From positions 1 to 7,952 of the forward strand of contig JAUYQT010000179.1 in the NCBI GenBank assembly GCA_030697085.1: DNA of 7,952 bases. The letters run 5' to 3'. The position numbers and the translations under genes are program-made. Of the stretch, positions 5,930-7,952 are shown one piece after another. The notes under the pieces were generated by a model. That model saw nothing but the letters and a program-made list of their open reading frames with translations, was not told the DNA's origin and ran no database searches. Positions within the stretch are counted from its first letter, which is position 1. Each line of letters begins with the position of its first letter. The DNA is from Azonexus sp. Its GTDB lineage: Bacteria > Pseudomonadota > Gammaproteobacteria > Burkholderiales > Rhodocyclaceae.

Positions 5930-7621
5930 ATGAAAATCGCTTTCCGCCCCAAGTTGCTGGATTGCCTGCCCGGCTACAATCGCGCCCAATTTGGCAAGGA
6001 TCTGGCCTCGGGGATCACCGTTGGCGTGCTCGCCTTACCACTGGCCATGGCCTTCGCCATTGCCTCGGGTTGCTCACCCGCTTCCGGCATCTGGACGGCC
6101 ATTGTCGCCGGCTTGCTGATCTCGCTTTTTGGCGGCTCGCGCGTCCAGATTGGCGGCCCGACCGGCGCCTTCATTCCCATCATCTATGGCATCGTCGCCA
6201 TCCACGGCTTTGCCAACCTGCTCGGCGCCACCATGCTCGCCGGCGTCTTCCTGCTCGCCATGGGGCTGGCCCGCATGGGGCAATTAATTCGTTTCATCCC
6301 GGTGACCGTCGTTATCGGCTTTACCAACGGCATTGCGGTCGTTATCTTCCTCGCCCAGATCAAGGACTTTTTCGGCCTGCAAATTGACAACCTGCCGGCG
6401 GAATTCTTTGCCCGGATCAAGACCCTGGCGAGCAATGCCCACAGTGTCGACCTGCCCACTCTGGCGCTGGCCAGCGTCTGTTTCGTTTTTTTGCTCTCCT
6501 ATAACCGGCTGGCCCAACGCTTTGCCCTGCTCCGTCAAGCCCCTGGGCCGTTGGTTGTGCTCCTCGTCGGGACGCTGGCTTCCTATCTGTTCAATTTGCC
6601 CGTCGACACCATCGGCACGCGCTTCAATGGGATTCCACAGGAGTTGCCGAACTTTGGCCTGCCCGATCTTTCCATCCATGATTTTGGCAAGCTGATTTCC
6701 CCCGCCATCACCATCGCCCTGCTCGGCGCCATCGAATCACTCCTTTCGGCCCGCGTCGCCGACAGCCAGATCAATGACCGCCACGATCCGAATCAGGAAT
6801 TGGTCGCCCAGGGTCTGGCCAACATTGTCGCCCCGCTCTTCGGTGGCTTTGCGGCCACTGGCGCCATCGCGCGCACCTCCACCAATGTCAAATCCGGTGG
6901 CCGGACGCCGATTGCCGGCATCGTCCATGCATTGGTGCTATTCAGCATCGTGCTGCTCGCCGCGCCGCTCGCCGCCTATGTACCGCTCGCCACACTATCG
7001 GCCATCGTCATGGTGGTCGCCATCAATATGGGCGAATGGCATCAATTCCTCGAGTTGCGGCGTTATTCCTATAACTACCGCGTGGTCCTGCTCGCCACCT
7101 TCTTCGTCACGGTAATCTTTGATCTAACCATCGCCGTCGAACTTGGCATGGTTCTGGCCTGCCTGTTCTTTATTTACCGCATGTCCGAGCTGACCCGTAT
7201 CGAACGCCGACCATTACGCGAAGAGGCCGAGGAGCCGGCCTTCCTCTACCCGGATGGCAGCATGCGCGTCGCTGCCTGGGAGCTATTCGGCTCATTGTTT
7301 TTCGGTGCGGTGAATAAACTGGAAGAGCTGCTCGACCCGGCAGCCGGCCATCCCGAGGTGGTTATTCTCGACATGACGCGGCTGATCCAGCTCGACACCA
7401 CCGGCCTCGAAGGCCTGGAAAACTTGCGTGACCAGCTGAAAAAGCGCGGCTGCACACTGCTCCTTTGCGGCCTCAATTCGCAGCCCGGCTCACTGCTTTA
7501 TCGTTCCGGCTTTATCGATCACCTCGGCGAAAACAACGTTTGCACCGATCTATCCGCGGCACTTCAGCGCGCCTACATCCTGCTGCCCAATCTCATGGGC
7601 GGCTTCGAAGAAGATTATTGA
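5930..7621 (+). CDS. SulP-family anion permease with STAS domain
   Basis: A 563-residue inner-membrane transporter of the SulP/SLC26 family. Residues about 20-415 form the membrane domain with many hydrophobic segments. Family marks are the IGGPTGAF segment (74-81), [16 protein letters not shown] (263-278) and the [20 protein letters not shown] region (295-314) followed by [17 protein letters not shown]. The cytoplasmic STAS domain is at about 444-555, with the conserved DTTG at 489-492. Members carry sulfate, bicarbonate, dicarboxylates or other anions with protons or sodium, and the substrate cannot be read from this sequence. The length is normal and the frame intact. The start at 5930 has a weak ribosome-binding site but fits the promoter and the basic, amphipathic start of the family. 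It is divergent from the RHH regulator and probably co-transcribed with the zinc-ribbon gene 11 bases downstream. Confidence 0.93.
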   Translation: MKIAFRPKLLDCLPGYNRAQFGKDLASGITVGVLALPLAMAFAIASGCSPASGIWTAIVAGLLISLFGGSRVQIGGPTGAFIPIIYGIVAIHGFANLLGATMLAGVFLLAMGLARMGQLIRFIPVTVVIGFTNGIAVVIFLAQIKDFFGLQIDNLPAEFFARIKTLASNAHSVDLPTLALASVCFVFLLSYNRLAQRFALLRQAPGPLVVLLVGTLASYLFNLPVDTIGTRFNGIPQELPNFGLPDLSIHDFGKLISPAITIALLGAIESLLSARVADSQINDRHDPNQELVAQGLANIVAPLFGGFAATGAIARTSTNVKSGGRTPIAGIVHALVLFSIVLLAAPLAAYVPLATLSAIVMVVAINMGEWHQFLELRRYSYNYRVVLLATFFVTVIFDLTIAVELGMVLACLFFIYRMSELTRIERRPLREEAEEPAFLYPDGSMRVAAWELFGSLFFGAVNKLEELLDPAAGHPEVVILDMTRLIQLDTTGLEGLENLRDQLKKRGCTLLLCGLNSQPGSLLYRSGFIDHLGENNVCTDLSAALQRAYILLPNLMGGFEEDY

Positions 7622-7632
7622 AAGAAAACACC

Positions 7633-7952
7633 ATGAGCGGCTTGCCCAACTGTCCAAAATGCAAATCCGAATTCACTTATGAAGACGGCAACCTGTACAT
7701 CTGCCCTGAATGCGCCCACGAATGGAGCGCCGAGGCCAGCGGCGAAGGCGCCGATCAGGCCAAGGTCTGGAAGGATGCCAACGGTAACGTGCTGCAAGAT
7801 GGCGACAGCATCACGGTGATCAAGGATCTGAAGATCAAGGGCTCATCGTCGGTTGTCAAAGTCGGCACCAAGGTCAAGAACATCCGCCTCGTCGACGGTG
7901 ACCATGACATCGACTGCAAGATTGACGGCATCGGCGCGATGCAGTTGAAGTC
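7633..7952 (+). CDS. YjdM/PhnA-family zinc-ribbon protein (3' end beyond window)
   Basis: 106 complete codons are visible, and the family is about 110 residues, so only a few C-terminal residues are missing. The N-terminal zinc ribbon has C7/C10 and C24/C27 (CPKC and CPEC). The C-terminal region ([14 protein letters not shown], then [18 protein letters not shown] and DIDCKIDG) is the conserved PhnA-family domain. In E. coli the homologue is YjdM (formerly PhnA), near but not functionally tied to the phosphonate operon; its role is unknown. It should not be confused with phosphonoacetate hydrolase, also named PhnA. The 11-base gap after the permease, with no terminator, implies one transcript. 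Confidence 0.92.
   Translation, partial: MSGLPNCPKCKSEFTYEDGNLYICPECAHEWSAEASGEGADQAKVWKDANGNVLQDGDSITVIKDLKIKGSSSVVKVGTKVKNIRLVDGDHDIDCKIDGIGAMQLK

Overview
The window looks like chromosomal DNA from a betaproteobacterium. The coding regions are GC-rich, and the dcd / apbC / metG neighbourhood with apbC divergent from metG is familiar from that class. The protein texture suggests the Rhodocyclales (Dechloromonas-like), but that is a judgement by eye and not a search result. I see no rRNA, tRNA, CRISPR array, transposase or phage gene.

Left half (1-2428, minus strand). Read in the direction of transcription, the order is an OmpR/PhoB-type response regulator with no kinase beside it, then the Fe-S cluster carrier ATPase apbC/mrp, a clear intrinsic terminator, and dcd (dCTP deaminase, cut by the window edge). 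Divergently, metG (methionyl-tRNA synthetase, class with zinc knuckle and C-terminal tRNA-binding domain) runs from 2623 to 4713 on the plus strand and ends at a strong terminator. These are housekeeping genes. The response regulator is the unusual member, sitting in the apbC-metG divergent gap.

Middle (4714-5286). This is a gene-poor, comparatively AT-rich interval of about 570 bases. It holds a paired DnaA-box-like inverted repeat, further DnaA-box-like 9-mers, a cluster of CTTGA/TCAAG pentamers including a perfect stem, and two tiny start-codon-plus-Shine-Dalgarno combinations of doubtful meaning. It is followed by a small two-helix membrane protein of unknown function (5287-5619).

Right half (5621-7952). 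A 64-residue ribbon-helix-helix DNA-binding protein (minus strand) ends one base from the end of the small membrane protein and is divergent from a SulP-family anion permease with a STAS domain. The roughly 115-bp gap between the regulator and the permease holds a 12-bp perfect inverted repeat with a third copy of the same half-site in its spacer, the three 8-mers being centred 11 bp apart. The -35 of a good sigma-70 promoter for the permease overlaps this repeat. The simplest reading is a self-regulated repressor controlling anion uptake. Eleven bases after the permease lies a YjdM/PhnA-family zinc-ribbon gene, probably in the same transcript and cut by the window edge.

The best candidate for something undescribed is this local circuit (RHH repressor, triple operator, SulP permease, YjdM-like protein), followed by the DnaA-box-bearing intergenic segment. 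Neither is proven by the sequence alone.
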